Program-made: the position numbers and the translations under genes | In this document: one piece after another, positions 27,342 to 37,129 of the stretch | Numbering within the stretch: position 1 is the stretch's first letter | Layout of the letters: each line of letters opens with the position of its first letter | From: Planococcus donghaensis MPA1U2 | GTDB lineage: Bacteria; Bacillota; Bacilli; Bacillales_A; Planococcaceae | Reading direction: 5' to 3' | NCBI RefSeq assembly: GCF_000189395.1 | Contig: NZ_AEPB01000032.1 | Coordinates: 124,001 to 188,000, forward strand | Length of the DNA stretch: 64,000 nucleotides | The notes under the pieces: model-generated | Databases searched by the model: none | Seen by the model: only the letters and a program-made list of their open reading frames with translations | Told to the model about the DNA's origin: nothing

Positions 27342-29162
27342 ATGGGCATCATTCGATTGATGGACGAACCTCTATCCAATAAAATAGCTGCAGGGGAAGT
27401 AGTAGAAAGACCGACTTCTGTCGTAAAAGAATTAGTAGAAAACGCGATTGATGCAGGGAGTACGGCCATTGAAGTATTGCTTATTGAGGCGGGGCTGACT
27501 TCTATACAAATAATTGATAATGGAGCAGGTATGGACGCAGATGATGCATTATTGTCATTTTCTCGTCATGCGACTAGTAAAATTGCAAACGAACACGATT
27601 TGTTCCGAATTCGAACGCTTGGATTTCGTGGCGAAGCATTAGCTAGTATCGCTTCTGTATCAAAAGTAACTTTGCATACGTCAAACGGGGAAAGTGGTAC
27701 TTTCGTACAAATGGAAGGTGGCCGTCTAACAGAACATCGTGCAGGGTCTCTTAGAAAAGGTACGGATATAAAAATTGATCAATTGTTTTTCAATACTCCT
27801 GCTCGTTTAAAGTATATGAAAACCTTGCAAACAGAATTGGGTCATTCAATTGATTTATTAAATCGCTTTGCCCTGAGTTATCCGGGGATTGCTTTTAAAC
27901 TAGTACATGACGGAAGAATTATTCTTCAAACTTCAGGCAGTGGAGAAATCAAACGAGTATTAGCGGATATATATGGAGTGGCAATTGCTAAAAAAATGGT
28001 TCCATTTGAAGGTCAATCTCATGACTACAAAATTTCAGGGTATGCCTCACTACCTGAAATCACGCGGGCCAACAAAAATTACATTTCGTTATTTGTAAAT
28101 GGGCGTTGGGTCAAGCATTATGCGATTGCCAACACAGTTCACAAAGCGTACCATACGTTTTTGCCACTGGAGAGACAACCGATAGTGGTCATGAACATTG
28201 AAGGCGATCCTTATTTAACAGATGTCAACGTACATCCAGCGAAGCAGCAAATTCGGTTAAGTAAGGAAAAAGAATTAATGGAACTTATCCATGAAACACT
28301 TCGTCGAACGATTAGCACTGTTGTCCGAGCACCCGTAATCGATAAACCAAAACCGGTTAAACAAGCGCCGACCAGACAATTGGATTTGTGGAAAAGCTCG
28401 TTTACAGTACAAGAAGCAAAAGAAGAGCCTGTTCAGCGATATTCAGAAGTTCCGGTAGAACAAGAAAAAGTCGTTGTGCCACAAGATAAAGAACGCGTTC
28501 AACAGGATTTTCCGACAATTGAACAAACACCAGCAGTTCAAGAATACGAAGAAGAACAACAAGAACAAGGTCCTCAATTTCCAGAACTTGAAGTGGTTGG
28601 TCAAATTCACGGGACGTATATTGTGGCGCAAAGTAACGATGGCTTTTATTTGATCGACCAACATGCAGCGCAAGAACGCATCAAATACGAATACTTCCGT
28701 GAAAAAGTCGGAGATATTGATAGTAACGAACGACAAGCATTGTTATTGCCATTAACATTTCACTATAGTCGAGATGAAGCTTTGCGGTTAAAAGATCATT
28801 TACCGGTATTAACTGACAGTGGTGTTTTTCTAGAAGAATTTGGAGATACATCGTTTATCGTCCGTGAATACCCAACATGGTTTCCGAAAGGCTTTGAACA
28901 AGAAGTTATCGAAGATTTAATCGAACAGATTTTAACAGAACGCAAAGTTGATGTAAAAAAATTGCGTGAAGATGCAGCGATTATGATGAGCTGTAAGCGA
29001 TCGATCAAAGCGAATCATTTTTTGCAAAAACATGAAATGGAACGGTTGCTAATGGATTTAAAAAAAGCTGAACAACCGTTTACTTGTCCGCACGGTCGCC
29101 CAGTTATTATCCATTTTAAAACTTATGACGTGGAAAAAATGTTCAAACGTGTAATGAATTAA
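27342..29162 (+). CDS. mutL: DNA mismatch repair protein MutL (endonuclease type)
   Basis: The 606 residues start with a GHKL ATPase domain (KELVENAIDAG, DNGAGM, RTLGFRGEAL), then a variable linker rich in Glu and Gln (about 345-415) and a C-terminal dimerisation domain. The C-terminal part has the endonuclease motif DQHAAQERIKYE starting near 439 and the zinc-site CPHGRP near its end. It should therefore nick DNA itself, as in bacteria lacking MutH. AAGGAGTGAG precedes the ATG. Confidence 0.98.
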   Translation: MGIIRLMDEPLSNKIAAGEVVERPTSVVKELVENAIDAGSTAIEVLLIEAGLTSIQIIDNGAGMDADDALLSFSRHATSKIANEHDLFRIRTLGFRGEALASIASVSKVTLHTSNGESGTFVQMEGGRLTEHRAGSLRKGTDIKIDQLFFNTPARLKYMKTLQTELGHSIDLLNRFALSYPGIAFKLVHDGRIILQTSGSGEIKRVLADIYGVAIAKKMVPFEGQSHDYKISGYASLPEITRANKNYISLFVNGRWVKHYAIANTVHKAYHTFLPLERQPIVVMNIEGDPYLTDVNVHPAKQQIRLSKEKELMELIHETLRRTISTVVRAPVIDKPKPVKQAPTRQLDLWKSSFTVQEAKEEPVQRYSEVPVEQEKVVVPQDKERVQQDFPTIEQTPAVQEYEEEQQEQGPQFPELEVVGQIHGTYIVAQSNDGFYLIDQHAAQERIKYEYFREKVGDIDSNERQALLLPLTFHYSRDEALRLKDHLPVLTDSGVFLEEFGDTSFIVREYPTWFPKGFEQEVIEDLIEQILTERKVDVKKLREDAAIMMSCKRSIKANHFLQKHEMERLLMDLKKAEQPFTCPHGRPVIIHFKTYDVEKMFKRVMN

Positions 29163-29221
29163 GTTTTTAATGTCATGATAAATAAGTTTTTGGGTATAGG
29201 ATAAAAGAAAGGGTGTAGAAA

Positions 29222-30142
29222 ATGCAAGTATCGAAAAACTATATGCGCGTTTCTGACGGTCACGAACTATACGTTGAATGTTACGAACCAACAAACCCGA
29301 TTGGTCATGTCCATATTATCCATGGCATGGCAGAACATATAGGACGTTACAAAGAGTTTGCGGAATACTTAGTGTCACGTGGATTTGTTGTATCTGCACA
29401 CGATCAACGTGGCCATGGGAAAACTGTCGAACGTAACGGCATACAAGGCTATTTTGCAGATCATAATGGTTTTGAACGAGTAGTGGAAGATGCGTATTCA
29501 GTTATTCAAGAAGTGCAGCTAGCAACTGGAAGGCTGCCGCTTGTATTGTTTGGCCATAGTATGGGTTCATTTGTGACCCGTCGATATATTCAATTGTATA
29601 GTGACTCGGTTCACCGTGTCGTATTGTCTGCAACAGGTGGGGATCCAGGTGTTTCTGGAAAACTTGGCAAAGTTATAGCAGCTGCATCGGCAAAAATGTA
29701 TGGCAAGCAAGAACAAAGTGAAGCGCTTGGGAAATTAACGTTTGGTAGTTTCAATAAGCCATTTGAACATGAGGAGTCCGCTTACGCTTGGCTAAGTCGA
29801 GACAAAGAAATGGTTGCGAAATACGAAGCAGATCCATTATGTGGTTTTGAATCAACCAATCAATTTTATCAGGATCTGTTTTCAGGAATTACTACTGTGA
29901 ATAATCCTGAAAAAATCGCTCATGTACGCAAAGATTTACCGATTTTACTAATTAGCGGAGCGGTAGACCCAGTAGGCGATAATGGTAAAGGTGTGTTCAA
30001 CGCAGCCAAACAGTTTAATGATGCAGGAGTGAGTTTAGTCAAAGTATATCTCGTTGAAGATGCACGACATGAATTGCTGAACGAACTGGGGCGACATGAT
30101 TCCTATCATGTAATTGGCGATTGGATGTGCGGTAATGATTGA
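29222..30142 (+). CDS. Alpha/beta hydrolase, monoacylglycerol lipase-like
   Basis: A 306-residue hydrolase of the Hydrolase_4 (serine aminopeptidase/lysophospholipase) type. It has [10 protein letters not shown] near 35-45, DQRGHGKT, the nucleophile elbow GHSMGS with Ser113, and plausible Asp and His of the triad in the last third ([18 protein letters not shown]). No signal peptide is visible, so it is cytoplasmic. GAAAGGGTG precedes the ATG. Its end overlaps miaA by 8 bp. It may hydrolyse monoglycerides or lysolipids, but the substrate is not determined by sequence. Confidence 0.85.
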   Translation: MQVSKNYMRVSDGHELYVECYEPTNPIGHVHIIHGMAEHIGRYKEFAEYLVSRGFVVSAHDQRGHGKTVERNGIQGYFADHNGFERVVEDAYSVIQEVQLATGRLPLVLFGHSMGSFVTRRYIQLYSDSVHRVVLSATGGDPGVSGKLGKVIAAASAKMYGKQEQSEALGKLTFGSFNKPFEHEESAYAWLSRDKEMVAKYEADPLCGFESTNQFYQDLFSGITTVNNPEKIAHVRKDLPILLISGAVDPVGDNGKGVFNAAKQFNDAGVSLVKVYLVEDARHELLNELGRHDSYHVIGDWMCGND

Positions 30143-31091
30143 TGTATTAGCAGTAGTTGGACCAACAGCTTCTGGTAAGACTGCGCTAAGTCTAGAGTTA
30201 GCGAAACACTTAAACGGGGAAATCATTAATGGAGATTCGATGCAGATTTACCGTGATATGACAATTGGCACAGCAAAAATTTTGCCGGAAGAGATGGGTG
30301 GCATTCCCCATCACTTAATCGATATTAAAGAACCCAATGAAAGTTTTTCGGTGGCTGAATATCAACAATTAGTTCGCGAAAAAATTGCTGAAATTCAATC
30401 GCGTGGCAAATTGCCTATTATTGTAGGGGGCTCTGGGCTTTACGTTCAAGGGGTATTATTTGATTATCGTTTCTCAAAAGAAGCTGTTGATCAAGAGCTT
30501 CGTGAGAGCTTGAATAAGGAGTTAGAGCAATTCGGTCCTGAATGGATGCATGAAAAATTGCTTAAATTGGATCCGCAAAGTGATATTCATCCAAATAATA
30601 CGCGCCGTGTTTTGCGAGCTATCGAAATACTAAAGAGCGATCAGCAAAAAGAAGACCGCAATTTAGCCTTGTCCCCAATGTATAACGAAGTCATTATTGG
30701 ACTAGATATTCCGAGAAGTGTATTGTATGAGCGCATTAATCAACGAGTAGATACGATGCTTGAACGAGGCTTAGTCGAAGAAGTAGAAGCGCTAAGGCAA
30801 AGAGGGATTCGCGATGTACAGTCTATTCAAGCAATTGGTTATAAAGAAATTTATAGCTATTTGGATGGACACTGGAGTCTAGAGCTAGCCGTTGAAAAGC
30901 TTAAACAAAACTCGCGTAAATATGCTAAAAGACAATTTACGTATTTTAAAAACAAATTGCCGATTTTTTGGATTGATGCATTAGAACAGCCAGAAAAAAA
31001 TCTCCAGGAAATAATTGCTTTTATGCAGGGAAATGACAGAGACTGTCGAATTGATAAACTTACGGCAAACCAAACGCCAACAGAGAAATAG
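30135..31091 (+). CDS. miaA: tRNA dimethylallyltransferase
   Basis: Adds the isopentenyl group to A37 of tRNAs reading UNN codons. It has 318 residues, with P-loop GPTASGKT at 9-16, GDSMQIY, IGTAKI, HHLIDI, GGSGLY and [12 protein letters not shown] at 30135 overlaps the hydrolase stop (coupling) and gives the family's usual N-terminus. MiaB, which would methylthiolate the product, is only a remnant at 23.97 kb, so the modification may stop at i6A unless another copy exists. hfq follows after 10 bp. Confidence 0.96.
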   Translation: MIDVLAVVGPTASGKTALSLELAKHLNGEIINGDSMQIYRDMTIGTAKILPEEMGGIPHHLIDIKEPNESFSVAEYQQLVREKIAEIQSRGKLPIIVGGSGLYVQGVLFDYRFSKEAVDQELRESLNKELEQFGPEWMHEKLLKLDPQSDIHPNNTRRVLRAIEILKSDQQKEDRNLALSPMYNEVIIGLDIPRSVLYERINQRVDTMLERGLVEEVEALRQRGIRDVQSIQAIGYKEIYSYLDGHWSLELAVEKLKQNSRKYAKRQFTYFKNKLPIFWIDALEQPEKNLQEIIAFMQGNDRDCRIDKLTANQTPTEK

Positions 31092-31101
31092 GGGGATTCA
31101 C

Positions 31102-31326
31102 ATGAAACCGATCAATATTCAGGATGTCTATTTAAATCAGCTTCGTAAAAATAATATTTATGTTACCGTTTTTTTACTTAATGGCTTCCAACTAAAAGGA
31201 ATCATTAAATCTTATGATAATTTTACGGTGTTGGTTGAAACTGACGGCAAACAACAATTAATCTACAAACATGCGATTTCAACGTTCTCGCCAGCAAAAG
31301 CTGTAGCAATTGAACACGAAGAATAG
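31102..31326 (+). CDS. hfq: RNA chaperone Hfq
   Basis: A 74-residue Sm-like protein with Sm1 ([23 protein letters not shown]) and Sm2 ([10 protein letters not shown], where YKHAIS replaces the classical YKHAIST core only slightly). AGGGGGAT precedes ATG 31102. It follows miaA, as in most bacteria. The C-terminal tail is very short, as usual in Bacillota. Confidence 0.96.
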   Translation: MKPINIQDVYLNQLRKNNIYVTVFLLNGFQLKGIIKSYDNFTVLVETDGKQQLIYKHAISTFSPAKAVAIEHEE

Positions 31327-31333
31327 CAAAGCT

Positions 31334-31364
31334 TCCGGACTGTTTAGGCAGTCCGGATTTTTTT
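31334..31364 (+). terminator. Terminator after hfq
   Basis: TCCGGACTG / CAGTCCGGA with a 6-nt loop and T7. Confidence 0.9.
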
Positions 31365-31369
31365 AGGTT

Positions 31370-31528
31370 ATACCCGTCAGAGTTGCACGGGCACCTGCGC
31401 TTTTCTGAATGTCTAGCTCCGGTGCCCAGCTCTTTGGGTCATAAGCCAGCCCAGCTGAATGGCAAAGAACGCCATTCTGCTATTCTGTCTTATGCCCGTC
31501 AGAGCTACATGGGCACCTGCGCTTTTCT
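31370..31528 (+). repeat. Intergenic hairpin repeat, locus B: partial tail plus one full unit
   Basis: A partial copy ends in GCGCTTTTCT at 31406, and the full unit spans about 31407-31528, ending in the same tail (122 bp apart). Arms are GGTGCCC/GGGCACC (31421-31427, 31511-31517), AGCTC/GAGCT (31428-31432, 31502-31506), GGG-CATAAG/CTTATGCCC (31436-31445, 31489-31497) and GAATGGC/GCCATTC (31457-31463, 31471-31477) around loop AAAGAAC. It lies between the hfq terminator and the rhodanese gene, so it is outside the hfq transcript. Confidence 0.87.
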
Positions 31529-31597
31529 GATTGACAGCTTGCTTTTTGGGGTATAGGATTTTTGTGTGAGTAAGATTTAAATTCAGGAGGGGTATTG

Positions 31598-31897
31598 ATG
31601 AAAACTATTACAGCGGATGAATTGCAAAAACGTGTAGAGTCGGGCGAAGAGTTGAACATCATTGACGTTCGTGAAGATGATGAAGTGGCAACAGGAATGA
31701 TTCCTGGGGCAAAACACATTCCCCTTGGTGAAATGGAAGAGCGTGTTGGAGAACTAGATGCGCAAAAAGAGTATTATATGATTTGTCGTTCAGGTCGCCG
31801 TAGCGAAATGGCTGGTGGGATTTTAGAAACCAATGATATCGATGCAACTAACGTCGAAGGTGGCATGCTAGCTTGGAATGGTGAAACAATCGCATAA
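31598..31897 (+). CDS. Single-domain rhodanese-like protein
   Basis: A 99-residue cytoplasmic rhodanese. The active-site loop CRSGRRS has a catalytic Cys that can carry persulfide. The upstream signature LNIIDVRE and the closing GGMLAW are typical. AGGAGG (31585-31590) precedes the ATG at 31598. The specific sulfur acceptor is unknown. It is a single gene between a repeat locus and a bidirectional terminator. Confidence 0.92.
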   Translation: MKTITADELQKRVESGEELNIIDVREDDEVATGMIPGAKHIPLGEMEERVGELDAQKEYYMICRSGRRSEMAGGILETNDIDATNVEGGMLAWNGETIA

Positions 31898-31906
31898 GGA
31901 AAATTT

Positions 31907-31946
31907 AAACGGGCCCCTCGGATATACTACCGAGGGGCCCGTTTTC
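31907..31946. terminator. Bidirectional terminator between rhodanese and yvgT-like gene
   Basis: AAAACGGGCCCCTCGG / CCGAGGGGCCCGTTTT, flanked by A/T tracts on both sides. It serves both convergent genes. Confidence 0.88.
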
Positions 31947-32552
31947 TTAAATCATATGAATTTTACGAGCGGGTAATCTCCATTTAAACGTATACGACAA
32001 AATCCGTAAAATTGTGATGAGCACAAACAGTGAATACAACATTAAGTCGGTGTTGGCCGAATCGAAGCTTATAAACAAGCCTGCCAATGCTGCCCATACA
32101 GCGTAAATTTCAGATTTTAACACAAGTGGTTTTCTGCCGGCTAACATATCGCGTATAATCCCGCCACCTGAACCCGTTAATACTGCAGCTACAATAATCG
32201 CAAACAACGGCAATTCCAGTTCAACGGCATAAATGGCACCTTGCACAGCGAATGCTGATAAGCCGATCGCGTCAAAAAAGTACCCCCAGCGATTCCAATG
32301 ACCAAGTAATTTATGTGGAAATAAGAAAACGATCGTTATCGAAACAAAAGCCAGTTGGAACATGAATTCCTGTTCCCATAATGCCGAAACAGGCACGCCT
32401 ATTAATAAATTTCGGATGGCCCCACCGCCAAAGGCTGTGACCACACCAAGAAGATATACGCCAAAGATATCGTATTCTTCCTCCATAGCAATAATTGCGC
32501 CGGATACTGCAAAAGCAATCGTGCCGATTGCGCTCAGTACTTCCCAAGCCAT
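31947..32552 (-). CDS. TRIC/UPF0126-family membrane protein (YvgT-like)
   Basis: A 201-residue membrane protein with about six to seven helices, made of two repeats each carrying the Gly-rich signature (FGGGAIRNLL and GSGGGIIRDML). These are the hallmarks of the UPF0126/bacterial TRIC channel family, also described as glycine-transporter domains. On the minus strand AGGAGG precedes the ATG at 32552 by nine bases. A start seven codons earlier would overlap that site. The transported substrate is not certain. Confidence 0.88.
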   Translation of the reverse strand: MAWEVLSAIGTIAFAVSGAIIAMEEEYDIFGVYLLGVVTAFGGGAIRNLLIGVPVSALWEQEFMFQLAFVSITIVFLFPHKLLGHWNRWGYFFDAIGLSAFAVQGAIYAVELELPLFAIIVAAVLTGSGGGIIRDMLAGRKPLVLKSEIYAVWAALAGLFISFDSANTDLMLYSLFVLITILRILSYTFKWRLPARKIHMI

Positions 32553-32660
32553 AGCCTTTTTCCTCCTCAACATACAACTCTATGAATTGTAGCAGAATTT
32601 GACGCTATTTCAAGTCATGCCGCATAATAGAAAGAGAAATTCAAGAGAATGGAGAATTAC

Positions 32661-33893
32661 ATGTTAACAACAATTAAAACAATCGAAGAAACAATTCAAA
32701 AACAACTGCAATTAGCTGATGAGACGGCTTATATAAATCAGGAAAAAGTTTTGAAGGCTTTTCATAACCAACGTGTTAGCGATCATCATTTTAATCCGTC
32801 AACAGGCTACGGATATGATGACGAAGGACGGGATACATTAGAACGCGTTTATGCAGATGTCTTTAAAGCAGAAGCAGCACTGGTACGCCCGCAAATTATT
32901 TCAGGGACTCACGCCATTACAATTTCGTTGTTTGGAGTACTGCGCCCGGGCGATGAATTGTTGTATCTGACAGGTAAACCATACGATACATTAGATTCCA
33001 TCGTTTCCGGAGGAGAAAAAGATACCGGTTCATTAAAAGACTTTGGAATAAGCTATCAGCACGTAGAACTAAACGCTGAGAACAAAATTGATTGGGAGGC
33101 AGCTGAAAAAGCCATCAATAGCAAGACGAAAGTAATTGCCATTCAACGCTCGAGAGGTTATGACACACGTCCTTCTTTTACTATAGAAGAAATTGAAGAA
33201 ATGATTGTCCATATCCGGCGCATAAAACCAGAAGCGATAGTTTTTGTTGATAATTGCTATGGGGAATTTGTCGAAACACAAGAACCAATTGAAGTTGGGG
33301 CAGATTTGATCGCGGGTTCGCTCATCAAAAATCCTGGTGGCGGATTAGCTAAAATTGGTGGATATATAGCTGGAAGAAAAGATTTAATCGAAAAATGCGG
33401 TTATCGTATGACTTCACCGGGTATAGGTGGAGAGGCTGGAGCGTCACTCAATGCCTTGCCTGACATGTATCAAGGGTTTTTTATGGCACCTCACGTTGTT
33501 TCACAAGCATTAAAAGGGGCAATTTTTACTTCCGCGTTATTAGAAGATGCAGGCATGACAACAACGCCTCATTGGAGCGACAAACGCACAGATTTAATCC
33601 AATCGGTCTCATTTCAAACTGCTGAACAAATGATTGCTTTTTGCCAAACAATACAAGCTAGTTCACCGGTAAACGCGCAATTCAAGCCTGAACCTGCATA
33701 CATGCCTGGTTATGAAGACGATGTCATCATGGCGGCAGGTACATTTGTCCAAGGTTCTAGCATTGAACTGACAGCGGATGGTCCGATTCGACCACCATAT
33801 ACGGCATTTGTTCAAGGCGGACTTACATACGAACATGTGAAAATTGCTGTATTAAATTCTGTAGATGCATTGAAAAAACAACAACTAATTTAA
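32661..33893 (+). CDS. ynbB: PLP-dependent protein of the YnbB (methionine gamma-lyase-related) family
   Basis: A 410-residue fold-type I aminotransferase-like protein, often annotated as aluminium resistance protein. The PLP lysine is probably in GSLIKNPGGG, and the DNCYGEF segment fits the family. ATG at 32661 has GGAGA upstream. An earlier ATG at 32649 has no ribosome site. It precedes glnR-glnA as in B. subtilis. The reaction is unproven. Confidence 0.9.
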   Translation: MLTTIKTIEETIQKQLQLADETAYINQEKVLKAFHNQRVSDHHFNPSTGYGYDDEGRDTLERVYADVFKAEAALVRPQIISGTHAITISLFGVLRPGDELLYLTGKPYDTLDSIVSGGEKDTGSLKDFGISYQHVELNAENKIDWEAAEKAINSKTKVIAIQRSRGYDTRPSFTIEEIEEMIVHIRRIKPEAIVFVDNCYGEFVETQEPIEVGADLIAGSLIKNPGGGLAKIGGYIAGRKDLIEKCGYRMTSPGIGGEAGASLNALPDMYQGFFMAPHVVSQALKGAIFTSALLEDAGMTTTPHWSDKRTDLIQSVSFQTAEQMIAFCQTIQASSPVNAQFKPEPAYMPGYEDDVIMAAGTFVQGSSIELTADGPIRPPYTAFVQGGLTYEHVKIAVLNSVDALKKQQLI

Positions 33894-33928
33894 ATAAAGC
33901 TATATAAAAAACTTGCAGAAAATTCACA

Positions 33929-33968
33929 TGTTAGAAAACTTAACATTTCGTTGACAACTAATATAACG
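33929..33968. promoter_or_regulatory. Tandem GlnR/TnrA boxes upstream of glnRA
   Basis: Box 1 at 33929-33945 is TGTTA-N7-TAACA, a perfect match to the consensus TGTNA-N7-TNACA. Box 2 at 33952-33968 is TGACA-N7-TAACG, a degenerate match that overlaps the -35. The same arrangement of two sites is found upstream of B. subtilis glnRA, where GlnR represses under nitrogen excess. Confidence 0.88.
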
Positions 33969-33979
33969 TGATGTATGAT
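33951..33979 (+). promoter_or_regulatory. glnRA promoter
   Basis: TTGACA (33951-33956), a 17-bp spacer and TATGAT (33974-33979). GlnR bound at the second box would cover the -35. Confidence 0.85.
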
Positions 33980-34014
33980 TTAGAAGTAGTAATTATTTGA
34001 AATGAGTGAATCTT

Positions 34015-34401
34015 ATGACGAACCGGGTCAGACGGACAATGCCGCTACTTCCGATCAGTATAGTTATGCAGCTGACGGAATTGACAGCGAGACAAATTCG
34101 TTATTACGAAGAGCACAAGCTAATCAGCCCTGCCCGTACAGAAGGCAACAAGCGTATGTTTTCACTAAATGATGTCGATGCTTTGCTTGAGATCAAAGAT
34201 TATTTGGATCAAGGATTGAACATGGCAGGCATTAAAAAACTTTACGACTTAAAAGAAACCCCTGAAAACGAAAAAGCTGAGCCGAAAAGCTTGAGCGATG
34301 CAGAGTTGCGAAAGTTGCTGCATGAAGAATTGAAACACCAAGCCCGTCCATTTGAAAAAGGCGGTTTTAGACAAGGTGATTTATCCCGTTTCTTTAACTG
34401 A
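34015..34401 (+). CDS. glnR: Nitrogen-responsive repressor GlnR
   Basis: A 128-residue MerR-family regulator. The HTH with [14 protein letters not shown] (about 24-37) binds the boxes just upstream. The C-terminal end [11 protein letters not shown] is the segment through which feedback-inhibited glutamine synthetase stabilises DNA binding. ATG at 34015 is chosen by homology. GTG at 34006 is possible. It forms an operon with glnA, 41 bp downstream. Confidence 0.96.
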   Translation: MTNRVRRTMPLLPISIVMQLTELTARQIRYYEEHKLISPARTEGNKRMFSLNDVDALLEIKDYLDQGLNMAGIKKLYDLKETPENEKAEPKSLSDAELRKLLHEELKHQARPFEKGGFRQGDLSRFFN

Positions 34402-34442
34402 AATGGGCTTACATATAACATTCATAGGAGAGTGAAGAGAAC

Positions 34443-35777
34443 ATGGGCAAGTATTCAAAAGAAGACATTCAACGATTAGTAAAAGAAGAGAACGTTAATT
34501 TTATTCGTCTGCAATTTACCGACATTCTTGGGGTCATTAAAAACGTTGAAATACCGACATCCCAATTGGACAAAGCACTCGATAACAAAATGATGTTTGA
34601 CGGATCTTCAATCGATGGTTTCGTACGCATTGAAGAATCTGATATGTATTTATTCCCGGATCTTGATACGTGGGTTGTTTTCCCATGGATCACAGGTAAA
34701 GGAAAAGTAGCTCGTTTAATCTGTGATATTTACAGTGCAGACGGTACGCCATTTGCTGGAGATCCACGTACAAACTTGAAACGTGTATTAAAAGAAATGG
34801 AAGAGCTTGGATTCACACACTTCAACCTTGGACCTGAACCAGAATTCTTCTTGTTCAAACTTGATGAACGTGGCGAACCTTCATTAGAACTAAATGACCA
34901 CGGTGGTTATTTTGACTTAGCACCTATGGACCTTGGCGAAAACTGCCGACGTGACATCGTGCTTGAGTTAGAAGAAATGGGCTTTGAAATTGAAGCATCT
35001 CACCACGAAGTGGCACCTGGACAACACGAAATTGACTTTAAATACGCAGATGCTGTAAAAGCATGTGATGATATTCAAACGTTTAAACTTGTTGTTAAAA
35101 CAATCGCTCGTAAACACGGACTACATGCTACATTTATGCCGAAACCATTATTTGGTGTAAATGGTTCTGGTATGCACATGAACGTTTCGTTGTTTGATGG
35201 AGATCGCAATACATTCCTTGACGAAGACGGCGAAATGAAACTAAGTGAAACAGCTTACCAATTCCTTGCAGGTATTTTAGAGCACGCTGAAGGATTTACA
35301 GCTATTACAAACCCATTAGTAAACTCATACAAGCGTCTAGTTCCTGGATACGAAGCACCTTGTTACATCGCTTGGTCTGGTCAAAACAGAAGCCCGTTAA
35401 TCCGTATTCCGGCATCACGCGGCTTGTCTACACGTGTTGAAGTGCGTTCAGTCGATCCAGCAGCTAACCCGTATTTAGCAATGGCAGTACTATTAGGTGC
35501 AGGTCTTGACGGCATCCGTAGAAAATTGACTCCGCCAAACCCGGTAGATCGCAATATCTACGCGATGAACAAAAAAGAGCGTGAAGCTGTCGGCATTAAA
35601 GACCTACCTGGCACATTGTACGCTGCACTACAAGAGTTACAAACAAATGAAGTCATGACTAAAGCTTTAGGCGAACACATTTTAAATAACTTCGTTGAAG
35701 CGAAAGAAATCGAGTGGGACATGTTCCGCACATCAGTACACCCGTGGGAACGCGAGCAATACTTGAAAATGTATTAA
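34443..35777 (+). CDS. glnA: Glutamine synthetase, type I
   Basis: Makes glutamine from glutamate, ammonia and ATP. It has 444 residues, the short GSI-alpha form. The active-site segments [18 protein letters not shown] and NRSPLIRIP are intact. It lacks the adenylylation-site insertion of GSI-beta enzymes. It is controlled through GlnR in the same operon. Confidence 0.98.
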   Translation: MGKYSKEDIQRLVKEENVNFIRLQFTDILGVIKNVEIPTSQLDKALDNKMMFDGSSIDGFVRIEESDMYLFPDLDTWVVFPWITGKGKVARLICDIYSADGTPFAGDPRTNLKRVLKEMEELGFTHFNLGPEPEFFLFKLDERGEPSLELNDHGGYFDLAPMDLGENCRRDIVLELEEMGFEIEASHHEVAPGQHEIDFKYADAVKACDDIQTFKLVVKTIARKHGLHATFMPKPLFGVNGSGMHMNVSLFDGDRNTFLDEDGEMKLSETAYQFLAGILEHAEGFTAITNPLVNSYKRLVPGYEAPCYIAWSGQNRSPLIRIPASRGLSTRVEVRSVDPAANPYLAMAVLLGAGLDGIRRKLTPPNPVDRNIYAMNKKEREAVGIKDLPGTLYAALQELQTNEVMTKALGEHILNNFVEAKEIEWDMFRTSVHPWEREQYLKMY

Positions 35778-35782
35778 TAGGA

Positions 35783-35817
35783 AAACCGTTGGGGCTTAAA
35801 GCTCCAACGGTTTTTTT
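35783..35817 (+). terminator. Terminator of glnRA
   Basis: AAACCGTTGG-GC / GC-CCAACGGTTT with an A-rich loop and T7. Confidence 0.9.
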
Positions 35818-36324
35818 GTTTTATAGAAAGAGTCAAAGAGTTAGCTAGTATATGGAAAAGACCCTGGAATTCATAGTCTTCTAATCTTTTTTTAATTCAT
35901 TTGCTTCCTTAGTAATTTAGATGTAACAAACTTAGATGGGTAGAACCCCTCTGATTAAGAAAATGGTTTTTCGAAAATCATAAAGCGAAGTAGTAGAAAA
36001 TCTTAAAGCTCAAGATCTTTATTTAGAGAAATTCCAATTATATGATGGATAAGTAAAAACTTTTGAAAGCCGAATTCATAAGCCTATGAGTATAAGGCAT
36101 TAAGAGAGTAATCAATAAAGTTTTCATAAAATTCCTTGTAGTAAAAATAAATACTTTATGATATTAGTTTGATTATTATTTAATTTATTTTGTTTGAAAA
36201 CCTATTTAGAAGGTTTGAAGTCCTTGTCTTAAGGTTATATTAATAGAGTATCCTACAAATTTAATAACTCGTACTGAATTTTCCTTTGTACACGAGAAGG
36301 AGGATTTTGTGGGAGGGGATTAAA
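35818..36324. other. Low-GC gap without a recognisable gene
   Basis: About 500 bp, clearly more AT-rich than the flanks. No reading frame of useful length with a ribosome site is seen. A short frame near 35985-36051 (SEVVENLKAQDLYLEK and onward) looks protein-like but is closed by stops on both sides and could be the scrap of a decayed gene. A small hairpin AAACC/GGTTT lies near 36199-36217. No repeat unit of the family described elsewhere in this window is present. Confidence 0.5.
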
Positions 36325-36531
36325 TTGAGGAAGATACAAGGCATTTCAAATTTGGTAACTTATTTGGAATCAGTAAATTATCCTGTGGCTGCAGAGCAAA
36401 TTACAGAGTTAATGCTAAAAAGAAAAATTCCGCATCGTAAAGCCTATCAGGATATTGTGATTTTTAACTTAGAACACATAGACTGGTGGATCGCGGAGCA
36501 GCAGAAACAACAAATAAACGAAAATACTTAA
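36325..36531 (+). CDS. Hypothetical small protein (68 aa)
   Basis: Not recognised. GGGAGGGGA (36311-36319) precedes a TTG start at 36325. The protein is predicted helical, with a Tyr/Leu-rich N-terminal half, an IPHRKAYQDIVIFNLEHIDWW segment (about 38-58) and a Gln/Asn-rich end. A TTG at 36307 with its own AAGGAGG (spacing only 3) is a weaker alternative. A terminator follows. The base composition is like the low-GC gap upstream, so it may be accessory. Confidence 0.6.
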   Translation: MRKIQGISNLVTYLESVNYPVAAEQITELMLKRKIPHRKAYQDIVIFNLEHIDWWIAEQQKQQINENT

Positions 36532-36536
36532 AAAAG

Positions 36537-36576
36537 ACCTCAATTTCCTTTTGTATAGGATTTTGAGGTTTTTTTG
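36537..36576 (+). terminator. Terminator after the 68-aa gene
   Basis: ACCTCAA-TTCCT / AGGAT-TTGAGGT (imperfect) with T7. Confidence 0.8.
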
Positions 36577-36604
36577 GAAACTTTATACACTTCGACTCGT
36601 CTAC

Positions 36605-36613
36605 TGTTATAAT
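36605..36613 (+). promoter_or_regulatory. Extended -10 promoter
   Basis: TGTTATAAT, 26 bp before the next start codon (36639). The -35 is poor. Confidence 0.55.
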
Positions 36614-36638
36614 CAATAAAACAAAGGAGGCGTCGGCC

Positions 36639-37070
36639 ATGCGCTTTTTAATGACAATCATCGTATTTTTGATTTTCTTTTCCTTTGCTGGAATAGGTGT
36701 GTATGTCGTAGGTCCAGATCTTTCTACGGAGCGCTTTGCAACAGAAGCGACTGAAAAAATGCGGAGCAATGGTCAGTTGGAAAAAGTTGTGGAGTATGTA
36801 GAAAACGATCCGAAAATGCGCCAATACATAGAAGAAGCAGAAATCGCGGAGCCTAAACAACAAACTTTGCCGTTTCAAACGACTGGAGATGCTGCTGGCA
36901 CGTTGATTAAAAAAGTGGGAATCAGTGACTTGTCTAAGATGAAGTCGGGCGTAGAAGACGGCACCATGACTGCAGAAGAGGTCATTAAAAAACTTGAAGA
37001 AAACTTAAGCGAAGAAGAGTTATTAGCTCTTAAAGTTGTTGTCTACAAAGAATTATACAAACAGCAATAG
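36639..37070 (+). CDS. Hypothetical membrane-anchored protein (143 aa)
   Basis: Not recognised. An N-terminal hydrophobic helix (residues 4-25, TIIVFLIFFSFAGIGVYVVG) acts as signal anchor and places the rest outside the cell. The outer part is helical and charged, with a repeated acidic pattern (EDGTMTAEEVIKKLEENLSEEELLALK). AAAGGAGG precedes the ATG with proper spacing. The tail resembles the helical hairpins of short adaptor domains, but no function can be assigned. Confidence 0.7.
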   Translation: MRFLMTIIVFLIFFSFAGIGVYVVGPDLSTERFATEATEKMRSNGQLEKVVEYVENDPKMRQYIEEAEIAEPKQQTLPFQTTGDAAGTLIKKVGISDLSKMKSGVEDGTMTAEEVIKKLEENLSEEELLALKVVVYKELYKQQ

Positions 37071-37129
37071 AAACCTAACTATGGTAAACTGAGTCACGAA
37101 GAGCGCGATACTTTAAGGGAGGCCATTAC

